64,000 bases of DNA, taken from contig JAUKPH010000018.1 in assembly GCA_030549335.1 (NCBI GenBank), positions 7,378,001-7,442,000 of the forward strand. The letters run 5' to 3'. Positions within the stretch are counted from its first letter, which is position 1. Every line of letters starts with the position of its first letter. The DNA is from Pontederia crassipes (Eukaryota > Streptophyta > Magnoliopsida > Commelinales > Pontederiaceae). Shown piece by piece: positions 51,962-63,860 of this stretch. Made by a program: the position numbers and the translations under genes. A model generated the notes under the pieces. That model had not been told where the DNA came from and made no database searches. It saw only the letters and a list, made by a program, of their open reading frames with translations.

Positions 51962-53842
51962 CTAGTTCTTCGACGCCCATTCTTTGCGGATGTCGAAGGT
52001 GTAATTGATCTCCAAGTAGCATTTGCCATCATCATCAATAAACTGATACAGAAAAATGCCAAAGTTAGTCCATATGATGAAGATTCTGCATTGGTGAAAT
52101 GGTAATAGGTCCAGACAATTTGATGCATAAGCTGACTTAACATCATAAGGCATATTCTGTTTCTTTTGTTTCACTATTTCTTTCCTGAGTTTTTCAGGAA
52201 AAAAAACAAAATTTGAGTCAGCTGGCAATTAAAACTTAACTTCATAAATACATTTAAATCCTTGCTTAAATGCATCATTTTCCTCAATAAACAAAGGAAG
52301 AAAAGAAGGCTTGCGCAATTACATTAGATCATACTCTTAATAATCATGAGACCAGAAGATGCATCAGCAATTAGCATATAATTCTTTCACCCATCAGCAA
52401 ACTGAAGAGTAAAGTCAATTAGACATTGCAGTTCATGTCCTTCTGTGAGTCGCAGTAACATAGACAATATTCTGAAAAATGCTACATATGCTAAATGGAT
52501 CAACATCAAATTTAGAATCAAAACAATTTCTTTTTTCTTTTTCTTCTTCCTTGCTGTAAAGATTATGTAATTAGGAATGTGAGAATTTTTGGGTTTGCCA
52601 TCTGAACAGGATGAATGCATGAAGGAATATTTATCAATGAACAGTGAGCGAACCTTGGTCCTTGCAGAGTAGGACCCTCTTGCAAAGATGCCAGAAGGGG
52701 TGGTCTCTTCTGGCGTCTCATATGTGTAAGGCTCGAGCTGAGGACTGAAGGTGCCCAGCATCTCTTTTGTTCTGTCAACTGCATCAGAAATAAAAAAAAA
52801 AAACAAAGGTGTCAGTCCGAGAATTGATACACAGCGGCAAACGACCAAATCCTGGAGCTTGACGAGAAGGTAAAATCAGAAGGAGATCATGGTGAAGGGA
52901 CCTCTGACTCCAGTTTTCCAGACAGTGTTGGTGTATCTGAGGCCAGAAACAATGTTGTTGCTGACCACAAAGGTGAACTTGAGCCTGTAGTGGCTCCCCT
53001 CCTTCAGAGTGAACCAGACGCCCTTCGAGTTGGTAGCCACAGGAAGTGGGAGGAGTATGTCAGGCCTGTCAGGAGAGATGATTGCAAGGCTCAGGATGGT
53101 GACCTCTGGCTCCAAGTCCTCTGCAACCAAATTTTAACAGAGCTTTTGAACAATCTTCAGATCCATAAATGACACAAGGTAAAAAGAGTAAGATGATTTG
53201 TAAAGTTTATGAGGGGAAACAAAATTTGCGAACAATTGGAAAGATTATGTTAAATGCGAAAGACGATAGTGAATTTTACAGCATTACTGTTCCATATCAT
53301 CATGATGGAAACGTGGGTGAAAATAAGAAAGGCGACGCTAATAAAACTATGAGCAGTACATTCGAACATGATAGAGATTGTCTTACCTCCTACGGCGTTC
53401 AGATCAACGCTTCCTAAGAGCTGTTCCTTCCACCTTCTCAGGCTCTCATCATCCTGCATTGCAGAACAAGCACGAGGACAATATAATGACGACAACTCCA
53501 TCACGCTAAATGAGCAATCCATCAAGAGAAAGAGATAGAAGACCGAACTTTATCCTTCTCAATCTGATCTTTAATGCTGACCCTCGGACCCAAATCAATA
53601 GGTTTGAGACTTTTGCCTTCTTCGTCGTCCTCCTCTTCCTCCGTGCCGTAGAAAGAGTCCTGACTCATCTGTCTGTCAAGCGTCTCCCCTTTCTCCTCCC
53701 CCTGCTCGCCATGGAGCTCCTCCCTCTTCTCGTGTCCGTCCCCTTCTCTTCCTTTCAAGATCCCATCTTTCTTAGCCTTCTCACTCTTGTCTTCCAGACC
53801 CATGTCTTTAGAACTTGAAGGCGCTCCAATGGCCAGAGACAT
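51962..53842 (-). CDS. Rho GDP-dissociation inhibitor (RhoGDI), 5 exons, 261 aa
   Basis: RhoGDI extracts prenylated ROP/RAC GTPases from membranes and keeps them GDP-bound in the cytosol, limiting where ROP signalling acts. Exons: 53842-53549, 53453-53387, 53120-52902, 52778-52654, 52042-51962; 786 bases with the phase preserved. The start MSLAIGAPSS matches the family MSL start, and an earlier in-frame ATG nine codons upstream is not supported by homologues. Residues 1-95 are a charged, disordered arm with Lys/Glu/Gly-rich sequence, RQMSQDSFYGTEEEEDDEEG and a conserved IKDQIEKDKDDESLRRWKE. The immunoglobulin-like prenyl-binding domain follows, with LAIISPDRPDI, VWFTLKEGSHYRLKF, NNIVSGLRYTNTVWKTGV, MLGTFSPQLEPY, PSGIFARGSYSART and CYLEINYTFDIRKEW. 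The family is usually 200-250 residues; the excess is in the arm. Three donors are weak GT variants (GTTCGG, GTCCCT, GTTCGC), yet the joined protein is continuous. Confidence 0.95.
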
Positions 53843-53990
53843 AGCAGCCTCAGCGCATGAACAGCACACTCGCGTAAACAGAGGGAGAACGAAGGAGGGT
53901 ATCCCGAACTCGGAACTGTCCCCCGCTAGCGGTCAGGAAGGCCGGAAAGATTCCGAGAGACCAAAAGGAGAGGAGTCGATTGATCGATCG

Positions 53991-54028
<38 letters not shown>

Positions 54029-54260
54029 CACAAAAAGGTAGCAACTTGGAATGTCCCCCTGCAAGATAAAGACTTGGACTATATTGTGAAAGATAACAGA
54101 GGAATTTGTCCTGGAACAGGGGGCTATGGAATATTGAGAGGAAGAACAATGTGTAGAAGAGAAGACTACAAGGGGGGGGGGGGGGGATATAAGAAAAAAG
54201 AAATGGGTGGGGGTGGGGGGGGGGGGATATAAGAAAAAAGAAATGGGGGGGGGTGGATGG
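53843..54260 (-). promoter_or_regulatory. RhoGDI 5' UTR and proximal promoter with GA/CT and G runs
   Basis: A (GA)n run at 53995-54022 is a CT-rich tract on the coding strand, typical of plant leaders. At 54173-54251 a block of G run plus ATATAAGAAAAAAGAAATGGG occurs twice with a 40-bp offset. On the coding strand each gives C runs beside CTTATAT, a weak TATA candidate. The start site is not determined. Confidence 0.4.
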
Positions 54261-56186
54261 ATGAGAGCGAAGGGTGTAAGAAAGGCAAGTTTATTATTTA
54301 TATGCCTTGTTATTTCTGACGGTAGTTGGCTTCCATCATATGCATTATCATTCTGAGAGCAGAAATATAAAAGGAAATGTATTTATTTCTTTGTTTATTT
54401 ATTCGGAGGGAAGGAGAGAAAAAGAGAGTGGGAAGAACGTGAAGATCACTATCATAAAATACAACGAGGAGGATAGGAGAGGCCGAGAGGGAGAGATAAA
54501 GTTTAAGAACACCGATGTTTTAAAATAGGTTCGAACGGTTCAATAGATCTGATTTAGTTCATAAGTAAAATTAGAAATGATAAAAAAATTGAATTAACAA
54601 AAAAAAATCGGAAAGATGTGAGTTCAATCCGGTTTTTATTTTTTTTTAAAAAGATAAGTTATATGGAAATGTTTTATTAGATGATTTGAAATTATAGTTA
54701 CCAAAATTGTTTTATGTGAAATTGGATGGCTGGAGGGAGAATAAAAGGAAAGAATTTAAATTAAAAAAATAAAAGGAAAGGTGTTAGTTGAAGGAAAAAA
54801 ATAAAATATAAATATATTATTAAAAGAATAAAAAAAATAAAATTATAGTTAAAATATAGAATAATATGTAATTATGATTTTAATTTGAAAATAAATTTAG
54901 GATATTATATTAGAAATATATATATATCAATAAAATTAGTATTTAATCTAACATTTCTAATAAATATTAAATTGATTTAATCATTTTTATAGTAATTTAT
55001 ATATTATATTACTCTTAAATAATTATAACTAATATTATTATATAAAAACCATTTCACCAGTTAAAATTCAGTAGAACCGATCGGACATTGACTCGATTGA
55101 CATTGTCGATCTGATTTAGAAAATTTTGAAGAACACAACAACAGATTGAGTGGAGAATAGCCACATGTTGGCTCGTTAATTCAGAAGCTATCACGAGGAA
55201 TGTTTTCATAATCAAATTCACCACGAATCAATCTCACTACGGATCGCGATTGGAACAGTCTAATCGAGTTCGACCGGATTAATCTTGATTTTTTATAAAA
55301 TTTACATTAATTTTAATGGTATAGTATATAAATATTGTATTAATAATAAAATATTAATATAATTTTATTTATTTAAAATTTTAATAATTCTAAATAGAAA
55401 TTGTCAACATATAAATACTGTTAGGTTATAATTGATTTCTCATAATGTTGAGTTGCATTAATATGTTTTATATTAAATTAATATTAAACATTTTATTTTT
55501 TTTATTTCCATTTTTATGCCTTTGATCATTCCCTTTTCAATATTATTCAAATTTTCATACTTACCATTTTTATTTCTATATCTATTCAATTTTTTACCTC
55601 TCATTCTTTCCAACATCTTCATCTTTCTCTTTTAATACTTTGTTTTTCCTCTTTTTATATTTACTATTTTATTTTATTTTTAAAAAATTTAAATCTAAAC
55701 CGGTTGAATCGTTCGTCAATTTTACCGATTCGAGTGGTTTTTTTATTCAATGCCAAAAATAGTTTTGACATTCGACCAGACCTTATCAGCGGCTGATTTG
55801 CAATTGAATCGGTTGAACCCATCAATCTGATCTGATTTTAATAACATTGATAACAAGTACAATGCTAGGTTCGATTGGAGGGAATGCAAAAGGCAATGAT
55901 GTATGCAATTTGTTTGCAAAACAAATGTAATGATAAATGAAGTTATTTGCTGAAAACATTTGCCTCTTTAAATTGTCATTTTCATTCATGTCCCATTCTT
56001 CTTAAAGAGATGGTGCCAAAAGTTGTCATGACAAGTGACAACCTTCTCGGGAATCAATTTCGAAGCTATTTCAGGATTCAACTCCAAATTAGATCCATTT
56101 TTCTTAAGGGTTGTAAACTTTTAGTTGGGGTGGTGAACTTCATAATATATTTCTAAAATGAATTTATTAAGATGAATGTTAGTTAC
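54261..56186. other. AT-rich intergenic DNA with a possible decayed DNA transposon
   Basis: Sequences near 54515 (TTTTAAAATAGGTTCGAACG) and, inverted, near 55840 (ATTAAAATCAGATCAGATTG with GGGTTCAACCGATTC) resemble the paired ends of a common plant MULE-like family. The pairing is loose and no target duplication was found. No gene is seen. Confidence 0.35.
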
Positions 56187-56483
56187 TGTTAAATTTTATG
56201 TGCTGATTAATTTTTTAAAAAACTTAAGTCGTTAGGAAGAGCAACATCATTGATTTTATATTTTAATACTCTCCCTCACGTATGGGCTGCTGACAACTTT
56301 GGTCTAGCCCAATCCCAACACATGGACAACTAAGGAAGAAAATTATTTTTTTAATAAAAACTTAATGAGGTTTGAACTCAAGACCTCTGGCTTTAATACC
56401 ATGTTAAATTTGATGTGTTGACTAATTTTTCTAAAGGCTTAAGTTGTTAGGAAGAGCAACATCATTGATTTTATATTCTTAAA
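56187..56483 (-). mobile_element. TRIM (terminal-repeat retrotransposon in miniature), ~297 bp
   Basis: Two 82-bp direct repeats, 56187-56268 and 56402-56483, share TGTTAAATTT, TTAGGAAGAGCAACATCATT and GATTTTATATT. On the minus strand the repeat ends TTTAACA and is followed directly by TGGTATTAAAGCCAGAGGTC, close to the initiator-Met tRNA primer-binding site TGGTATCAGAGC. A purine tract, GAGGGAGAG, precedes the second repeat. These are the diagnostic TRIM parts and size, and there is no coding capacity. The 5-bp flanks do not match, so it is old or its ends are slightly misplaced. Confidence 0.75.
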
Positions 56484-56690
56484 AAAAAGACGACATGTGT
56501 ACCCTTTTCCTTATCAATAGTTTCTTATAACAATAAAATTACTTCATTATCCTTTAAAATGAAGATGTAATATCTCATATTCCATTTTATTGATAGAATA
56601 TGTTAATATGCAAACAAGCACTCAATAGAATTATCATTACATGAAAATTGTGTAAATAAATTTCAAGAATTAATCTTATACTTAGGCCAT

Positions 56691-57238
56691 TTGGTTGAAG
56701 AATATTTTTTAGAAGAATAAAGTAGCAGAATATCCTATTCTTGAAAAAATATAGATATTCTTATTCTCGCTTGTGTTTGGATGGAAGAGAATAACATTTT
56801 AAAGTATAATATTTTAAGTAAAATATTTTATGTTTAATAGTATAATAATGATAAAAATATTAATATAATAATAAAATATTTTAAAAAATAAAATAAAAAA
56901 ATAAAAAAATAAAAAAGTTAAAAATGAAAGAATATAACTATTCTTCTTATTTTGAAGAATATGTATATTCTTATGAGGGGAATAAAAATGACGATTTCAT
57001 CATTATTAAGGTGATTTCATATTTATCGATGTTTGATCAAAATATTCTTATTCTAGCTCATGTTTGTCTATATTCTCAAAATATGACAATATTCCAACGT
57101 TTATGTCATGTTTGACAATATTATCTGAATATCCTCTTTTGGAAGTATCCAATAATTCGAAACTTAATTTGAAAGTCATGTTTCTATTAATTAAGTGTTT
57201 GGAAACTTTTGAAAGAATATCAAACTAAGCCAAACAGC
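56691..57238. mobile_element. Candidate Tourist/PIF-Harbinger miniature element
   Basis: The left end GGCCATTTGGTTGAAGAATA and the inverted right end GGGCTGTTTGGCTTAGTTTG match the Harbinger GGSC-TGTTTGG pattern. Flanking trinucleotides are TTA and GTA, near the usual TWA. The interior has several degenerate copies of TATTCTTATTCTxGCT(C/T)(A/G)TGTTTG. The exact boundary on the right is uncertain. Confidence 0.5.
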
Positions 57239-57365
57239 CCGTATGTGTGACCTCTTTTTATCTTTCATATAATGGGGCAGATATCATGTTCTTTGTGTAT
57301 CTTTATATCTAACATAAATTTCACAATAAGAGGATATTCAGATAATATTGTCAAACACGACATAA
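57101..57365. repeat. 38-bp near-perfect inverted repeat, ~190-bp loop
   Basis: 57101-57138 and 57328-57365 are reverse complements with one mismatch (core GACAATATTATCTGAATATC). The left arm is inside the candidate Tourist element and the right arm is outside it. Confidence 0.9.
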
Positions 57366-59632
57366 AATAAGATTTCTTTATCAAATATCATTTTTTAAAA
57401 TCTCCTAGAAAAATTTGAAATCATTCTCTTCAATCACAAAAATAAAAAAGAACATAAATATTCTTCCAAAAAGCAAAAGGATTTATATTCTCATTTTTTT
57501 ATTTTTAGTTCATATTTTATTTTTTTATTATATAGTATTATATTATTTCTGTATTACTATTGCAATAATGAACATCAATACTCATATGCCAACAAGAATA
57601 TCTCTACTTTAATATGATATTCTATGATCTTGATTTATTAAAATTGATTCTCCAATCAAATGACCACTAGTTCAAGGTTTCATCCTTCAACACCTTTCAT
57701 TGAATAATTCGTGCGTAATATTCCTACGAAATTAAGATGTACATGCCGTGCCCTTTACATGTGGTGTCCTCTACGTCATATACATTTGTACACATTTACA
57801 ATGCATATAATATATGTTTCATTTTTTATTATTTATATATGTAACAAAATTTATTGGAAGCCTAAATACTCATAATAAATAACTGTGTGCATTATTTTTT
57901 TCTTCAGAAAAATGACATCATATATCTTAATAAATATGATATACATATTAGCTCAAGTTTTTAGTAAAGATGGACTTCATATATCACTTTTTTTTAAAAA
58001 AAAGTATAATAAATTAAATATAAGGTAGACAATCCTCGTACAAAATAATGAATTAAAATGTCTGAAGTCTGAACTCTGAACACATTCCAACAATCAAGTA
58101 GAATTTTTTCTTAGATGCCAAGGTGGTTTACCATTAATTCCTGTTAATTACTAACAAGTTGAACAGAATCTGATTCTATGATCGCATGCAATATATATCA
58201 TTATCATATGAACCTTCAAGTTCAGCCATCAGTATATATAAATGTTGTAATATAAACTCAGATGAATGAACACGTGAACCCTAGTTGCGGGGCACATCGC
58301 TGTATAACACCACAAGCTTTGCGTGTCCAGTTACGTCCCCATGCATGGCGCCAACGACCAGCTTGACATGAATTAAGAATTTAACGTGACCTGCATGTGA
58401 ATCGTGAATTAAGAAAGAAGAGGGTGTACAGTACAGATGCCTTATTGGCTGTTAAATGTTGCTGCTGGTTTAAGATCCCTTGAGCAGTAGGTGAGTGCGT
58501 CACCTTTTTGTCCCTATAATATATGATGATTTATCATATTGCATGATTTGGCTTGGAGTTAGTTATGTGTTATGATTAATCAAGGAGTTGAGGCCTTTTG
58601 ATTTGATATGTGATGATGGCCTAAGGAATATTTGACACCAGATCAGGAGAGAGAAACGAACAACAGGAGAGGAAAAGTTGTTTATCGAGAGAAGGAAATA
58701 ACTGTGCTACCACAGCAATTAAAACTGCAAAGTAATATCTCCATTTCCTCAACTTTGACTGACCTTTCTTTTATTAATCTTTTTTTTTTGTGTTTTGTTG
58801 CAACTTGCCATGAATAATTTTTTTTTTTGGTAGTGCTATGAACAAGTCTTAGAATTATCTTCAAAGGAATATATAGCTTTCAGTTTAAACTTTACTTCCT
58901 ATGTTTCATTATTGTCAAAAGTTGTGCAATTTCTTAACTTTTGCAAATGATGTATGGTCCAAGATACAAGATATCATTCTCATTATTTTATTTGTTTTGA
59001 ACAAATAACACTAGGCATGGCTCATAATGCGTAATGACTTAAAGTGCTAAAACCTCACTCAACTTCCATTGTAATCTACAATTCTACAAGTCATCCATAT
59101 TTTGCTAGATTATTTTATTTTCATAAAATTATGGTTTGGAACACTCATGTTTAAATTGCTCAAATTTTATTTATGAGAATTTAATTCTCAAAACTTACAT
59201 GACATGTGTCATATCAATATATCATCCAACTATAAAATGAGTATGAATATTTATTTATTTATTTATAATTTATACATACTTTATTTAAAAAACAATCTTA
59301 GATGTATTTTTAAGATAAAATTTAGAGTGCATTTAATCATATCATAAATTTCAAAATTGTTTCTTTATGAGAACGGTATGTGACATACGCCACATACTTC
59401 ATATTAAAATTATATAAAAACGCAGGAGTCATAAAATTGAAAACAAAATACAAGTTGGTGACTTAAACATTGAAATTCAAAATTCAGTTGCTTAAACCGT
59501 AAGCGAGAAAGATCCTATGGGATATTCAATTTTTAAAACCCAAATAATAGTTCATCTAGATCCATTTATCATATCAAATCTTTCATATTATGTGACAATA
59601 GCATGCATTGCCCCATCATATTCTTCTATATA
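57366..59632. other. AT-rich intergenic DNA
   Basis: No open frame with a domain. The stretch 58260-58520 is less AT-rich and unlike the repeats around it, but nothing in it can be identified. Confidence 0.5.
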
Positions 59633-60448
59633 CACTACAAGAAAACTGCCAAATAGCGACGCAAATTAGTGTCGCCACATTACGCGACTCTAAATTGACG
59701 CTAATAGCGTCAAAGTAGCGCCGTCATTGGGTCGACAAGAGGAGACGCTAAGTGCCTCTCTATAGCGTCTATATAGCGTCGCATTAGCGTCACACTCACA
59801 AAAAGTAGACGCTAAGTGAGATGTCAAAGCGACACTATTTCGGCGCTATTATCACGTGCGAAAACTAATAAATACGCGAGAATTAGTCGAAACGAAAATT
59901 ATGGACTCATAGGGATTGACACGAGCTGTCCATCCGCACAAGAATCGTGGGGATCAGAGGTCGAAAGAAATTCAATAAAATGGGCAAAATTTTGGAATAG
60001 AAACGATCGGTTCTCTGCGGTCCTAAATCGGATTGCTACGAAAAAATTGGAGTTTCGAAGGGCTCGAGAAGGTTGGGTGACATAAACCTTTTACGTTTTA
60101 CGTCTTTTCCGTTTCCTCCAATTCTCAAAATATCTATTTTTTGTAATTATAAAAATTCCTCAAAATTTTTGTCTCACCTAAGAAATTTAAAAATGTGCAT
60201 TCTCAAAAATCGGACCTTTCGGGAGTGCTCAGAACGGTCCCGTTTAGTTGATATAGAGTTATTAAATTTTTTTGAGAAATGCTGATTTTATTAGAATTTT
60301 TTTGTACCCAAATTTGAAAAGAGTATTCATCTATTTTTCTTCGTGCGCTTAAAAATATTAAAAATTACTTTTCTTGAAATCGGACATCTTGGTACTTCTT
60401 AGAATGGGCTCATTTGATTGACATATGACTTTCAAATTTTTTGGACAA

Positions 60449-60620
60449 CATTGATAAACATATACATATACATATATACATATCCATATATACATATACA
60501 TACATATATGCATATACATACATATATACATATGCATATACATAGACATACACATATACATATTATATATATGTAATATATATATATATATATATTACAT
60601 ATATACATACATATATACAT
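60449..60620. repeat. CATATA-type microsatellite
   Basis: Repeats of ACATAT and TACATA with a terminal TA run; frames here are artefacts. Confidence 0.9.
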
Positions 60621-61049
60621 AGTTAATAACTTTATAGTACTTTAGCGCCAACTTTGCGGCGCATTAGCGCCGCATAACTATAGCGACACAACGGCTTCCC
60701 AATGGTGTCGACTGTTTTGTCGCTACTCCATTTTAGTGTCAGAATAGCGTCACCATTTTGTGACGCTAGTTTAGCGCCTCAAACTGTCGATGATAATGTG
60801 ACGCTATATTCCAACTTAGCGTCGCAATTTCAGAATCTCTAATCTGCGACGCTCTTACACATATTTTAGAATTAATTATCTATCAGAATTGAATTAATGT
60901 GACGCCACATTGGCGACGCAATAGCGTCGTCCAATTTGTGATGCTAAATGGTGATCCGTGTGCTCGTCGAAGAACGAATCCGAACCGTCCTTTCATTTAA
61001 TTGGACGGTTCCGCCTGCCCGAACGCCACATTTTCTCCCTTTTAACCAC

Positions 61050-61620
61050 TCATCCTCATTCTCCGCCTCCTCCCCCACCTCTGCTCCGATGTCGCTGCCG
61101 ATGCCACCGCCTCCTCCTTCTCCACCTCTGCTCCGATGCTACCGCTTCCTCCTCCCCCACCTCTGCTCCGCCACTGCTGCCTCCTCCTCCACCTCTTCTC
61201 CGCCGCCTCCTCCTTCTCCACCTCTTCTTCGTCGTCGCCGCCGCCTCCTCCTCCTTCTCCTCTTCTTCTCCGTCACTGCCACCGCCGCCTCCTCCTCCAC
61301 CTCTTCTCTGCCGCCTCCTCCTCCTTCTCCACTTCTTCTCCGTCACCGCCACCGCCGCCTCCTCCTCCACCTCTTCTCCGCCGCCTCCTCCTTCTCCACC
61401 TCTTCTTCGTCGTCGCCGCCGCCTCCTCCTCCTTCTCCACTTCTTCTCCGTCACCACCACCGCCTCCTCCTCCTTCTCCACCTCTTCTCCGTCGCTGCCG
61501 ACGCCCCCGCCTCCTCCTCCTCCACCTCTTCTCCGCCGCTGCCGACGCCCCCGCCTCCTCCTCCTCCACCTTTTCTCCGCTGCCGCCGCCGCTGTCTTCT
61601 CCTCCTCCTCCAACACACCG
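61050..61620. repeat. Pyrimidine-rich minisatellite (CCTCCTCCT type) within CACTA
   Basis: The plus strand is almost all C and T with scattered G: GCCGCCTCCTCCTCCTTCTCC and CACCTCTTCTCCG alternate. Local repeat offsets of about 70 bp and 178 bp can be followed. Six-frame translation gives Ser/Pro/Leu or Arg/Gly runs over several hundred bases in five frames, which is a composition effect rather than evidence of a protein. Confidence 0.88.
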
Positions 61621-62297
61621 GTGGCCCATCTTCTCTGTCGCGGACTTCGACATCGTAGGACTTAGATCATCTAATTGTGATATATGTAATTTGATGTAAT
61701 AGAAATGTATATGTGATATAATGTAATTTGATATAATGAAAATGTATATGTACATGTAATGTAATTTGATGGTGCTTCAACTGTAATGTAAAAAAATAGC
61801 AATCATCTGTGGATTTGAATGTAATGTAATTTGAATGGAGCGCCATTGTAATGTAATCTTCTGTGGGTGGACATATTGTTCTTAACGTCACATTAGCATC
61901 GCAGCAGCGATGCAGAAAAATGAACTATAGCGCCACATTAGCATCCGATTAGCTTGCAACGTAACGCCAACTTGGCGTCGGCTGAGCGTCAACAATTTTA
62001 GCGCCTCTTTAGAGTTGGAGTAGCGACGCATGTTGGCTCTTCACGATGACACTTTTTGCGTCATTATAGTGTCGCATTAGCGCCACCGTTCGACGGTAAT
62101 TACGTTGACATACCCATAGGCGTGAAGTCGACGCTATTAGCTTCGAAGAAATGGCGTCACGAAGCCTGTGGCACGAAGTCGACGCTAAGCGTCGCTATTG
62201 TATTTAGCGCCGAGTTAGCGACGCATTGGAGTCTATATTGCTTCGTCACTAATCGATGATTTTCTTGTAGTGATATTAATTATTGATTACATACTAA

Positions 62298-62321
62298 GAG
62301 AGAGAGAGAGAGACAGACACA

Positions 62322-62353
<32 letters not shown>
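62298..62353. repeat. (GA)n microsatellite
   Basis: AGAGAG run with an interruption GACAGACACACA; it ends just before the hAT-like element. Confidence 0.9.
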
Positions 62354-62357
<4 letters not shown>

Positions 62358-62366
62358 CCCCATATG

Positions 62367-62846
62367 TAGGGGTGTTCATGGGTCGGGTTTGACCCGACCC
62401 GACCCCGGATCCGACTCGACCTGTCCGATTTTGATCGGGTCGGGTCACCCTTTTTTTTATGGCCGGATCCGATCCAACCCGACCCGGTTCGGGTCGGATC
62501 ATCGAGTTACCCGACCACCATTTTTTCTTTTTTTTTAAATTTTTTTTCTTACTTTTATCTATTATTTAATATTCAAAAAATATATAATATTTATTTAAAA
62601 AGCATAAAATAACTTATTAAATATTTAAACATTATTTTACACATTTAAAATATTTTATTTTAATATATTTTTTTATTTTTTATACATAATATAAGCTAAA
62701 AATTAAAAAAATTAAAAAAATCCGAGTCTTCGGGTCGGGTCAGATTGACTCGGATCGAAAAATTTCGACCCGTACCCGACCTGACCCATGATCGGATCGG
62801 AGTCGGGTCGGATTGTCAGGTCGACCCGACCCGCTAAACACCCCTA
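62367..62846. mobile_element. Non-autonomous hAT-like element with perfect 8-bp duplication, 480 bp
   Basis: Ends TAGGGGTGTTCATGGGTCGG and, inverted, TAGGGGTGTTTAGCGGGTCG. The 8-bp flank CCCATATG is identical on both sides (62359-62366, 62847-62854). Subterminal zones are tandem GGGTC/GACCC words, typical of a very common plant family; the middle is AT-rich. No coding sequence. Confidence 0.88.
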
Positions 62847-62854
62847 CCCATATG

Positions 62855-63860
62855 GCTGTCATTGCAATAAAAACAGCCCTGTTAATTTTGGCATGGCCCC
62901 GCGTAGACAGAATACCATCAAACGTCTTGACACCTCCATAATTGGCTCATATCATCATCCATGTTTTCAGAAGATAGCAATAAGAATTGAAGACATGCCA
63001 TTTTTTTGTTTATATACAAAAAGTTATAAGGGAAAAAAGAATACAAAATAAGACAACATATGGAGGCTGAAATAATTAATCATAAAAGTGGAAGTTAAAA
63101 AAATATTATCCTATGTACATAACAATTATGTATATATATATATATATATATATATAGAAACCTAATTTTGATGCTTTAATACAACTTAATGTTTAACATA
63201 AGTATATAATATAATATGGCACACAAAAGTCTAGAGTCATGTCCAATAACAATAGCAACCTTGGCCTCGTCGCTGCGGTGAACTAACTTTGCAGAAAAAC
63301 TAAGTACATGCAGGGATCGATACAAGGAATCAAGCAATCCTTTTCCTAAGCAATAATACTTAATATGATAACATAAATTAATTAAGTCATGAAATTTTTT
63401 TTTCAACATAAACATTTACTTAACCTACAACATTAATCATCATTGTCATATGATAAAAATTTGTTGAACAAATGAATCGTAATTCATCATTTCTTCTAGG
63501 ATACTAATATAAGAGTAATCATGCATCAATGTGTAGTATCATTTTTGTACCAACAGTAATTGTACCTCGGTGTTTTGATCAAGTTAGTAACATAAGAATC
63601 ATTTGATAAACTGCAATAATCATGGGTTTTAGCTAGATAGTTAAATAGATAAAGGCACCTTAGAAAAGATGGGTCGGTGAAATTATAAGTTATCATTTAG
63701 TGGTCATTGAATTAATATTTGATATATTTTTAACTTCATTTTGGTGATAACAATCATGAGCAAGTTCTTCTTGCCTTGTTGGCATTAATCAACAAATCGA
63801 TATCCTTTCTTACTAACAATGATCAATGAATAAGTATTCTTTATTCTGTAATAGTGGTTC
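62855..63860. other. AT-rich intergenic DNA
   Basis: Contains a (TA)n run at 63129-63156. No gene recognised. Confidence 0.5.

Larger units (their letters stand above)
59633..62272. mobile_element. Non-autonomous CACTA element, copy of a second family, 2640 bp
   Basis: Both ends read CACTACAAGAAAA (the right one inverted) and the 3-bp flanks are identical, ATA (59630-59632, 62273-62275), as expected for CACTA. Subterminal zones carry dozens of AGCGTCGC/GCGACGCT-type words in both orientations, a motif different from the CGACGG of the other family. The interior contains a CATATA microsatellite (60449-60620) and a long pyrimidine-rich minisatellite (61050-61620). No transposase domain was found. 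Confidence 0.88.

Noticed and set aside
53843..53869. Nine-codon upstream extension of RhoGDI (start at 53869)
   Set aside because: An in-frame start exists there, but the family conserves the MSL start, which sits at 53842.
60948..61755. Long Ser/Pro and Arg/Gly frames of 160-236 residues
   Set aside because: Five frames are open over the same low-complexity tract, which shows a composition effect. No transposase motif.
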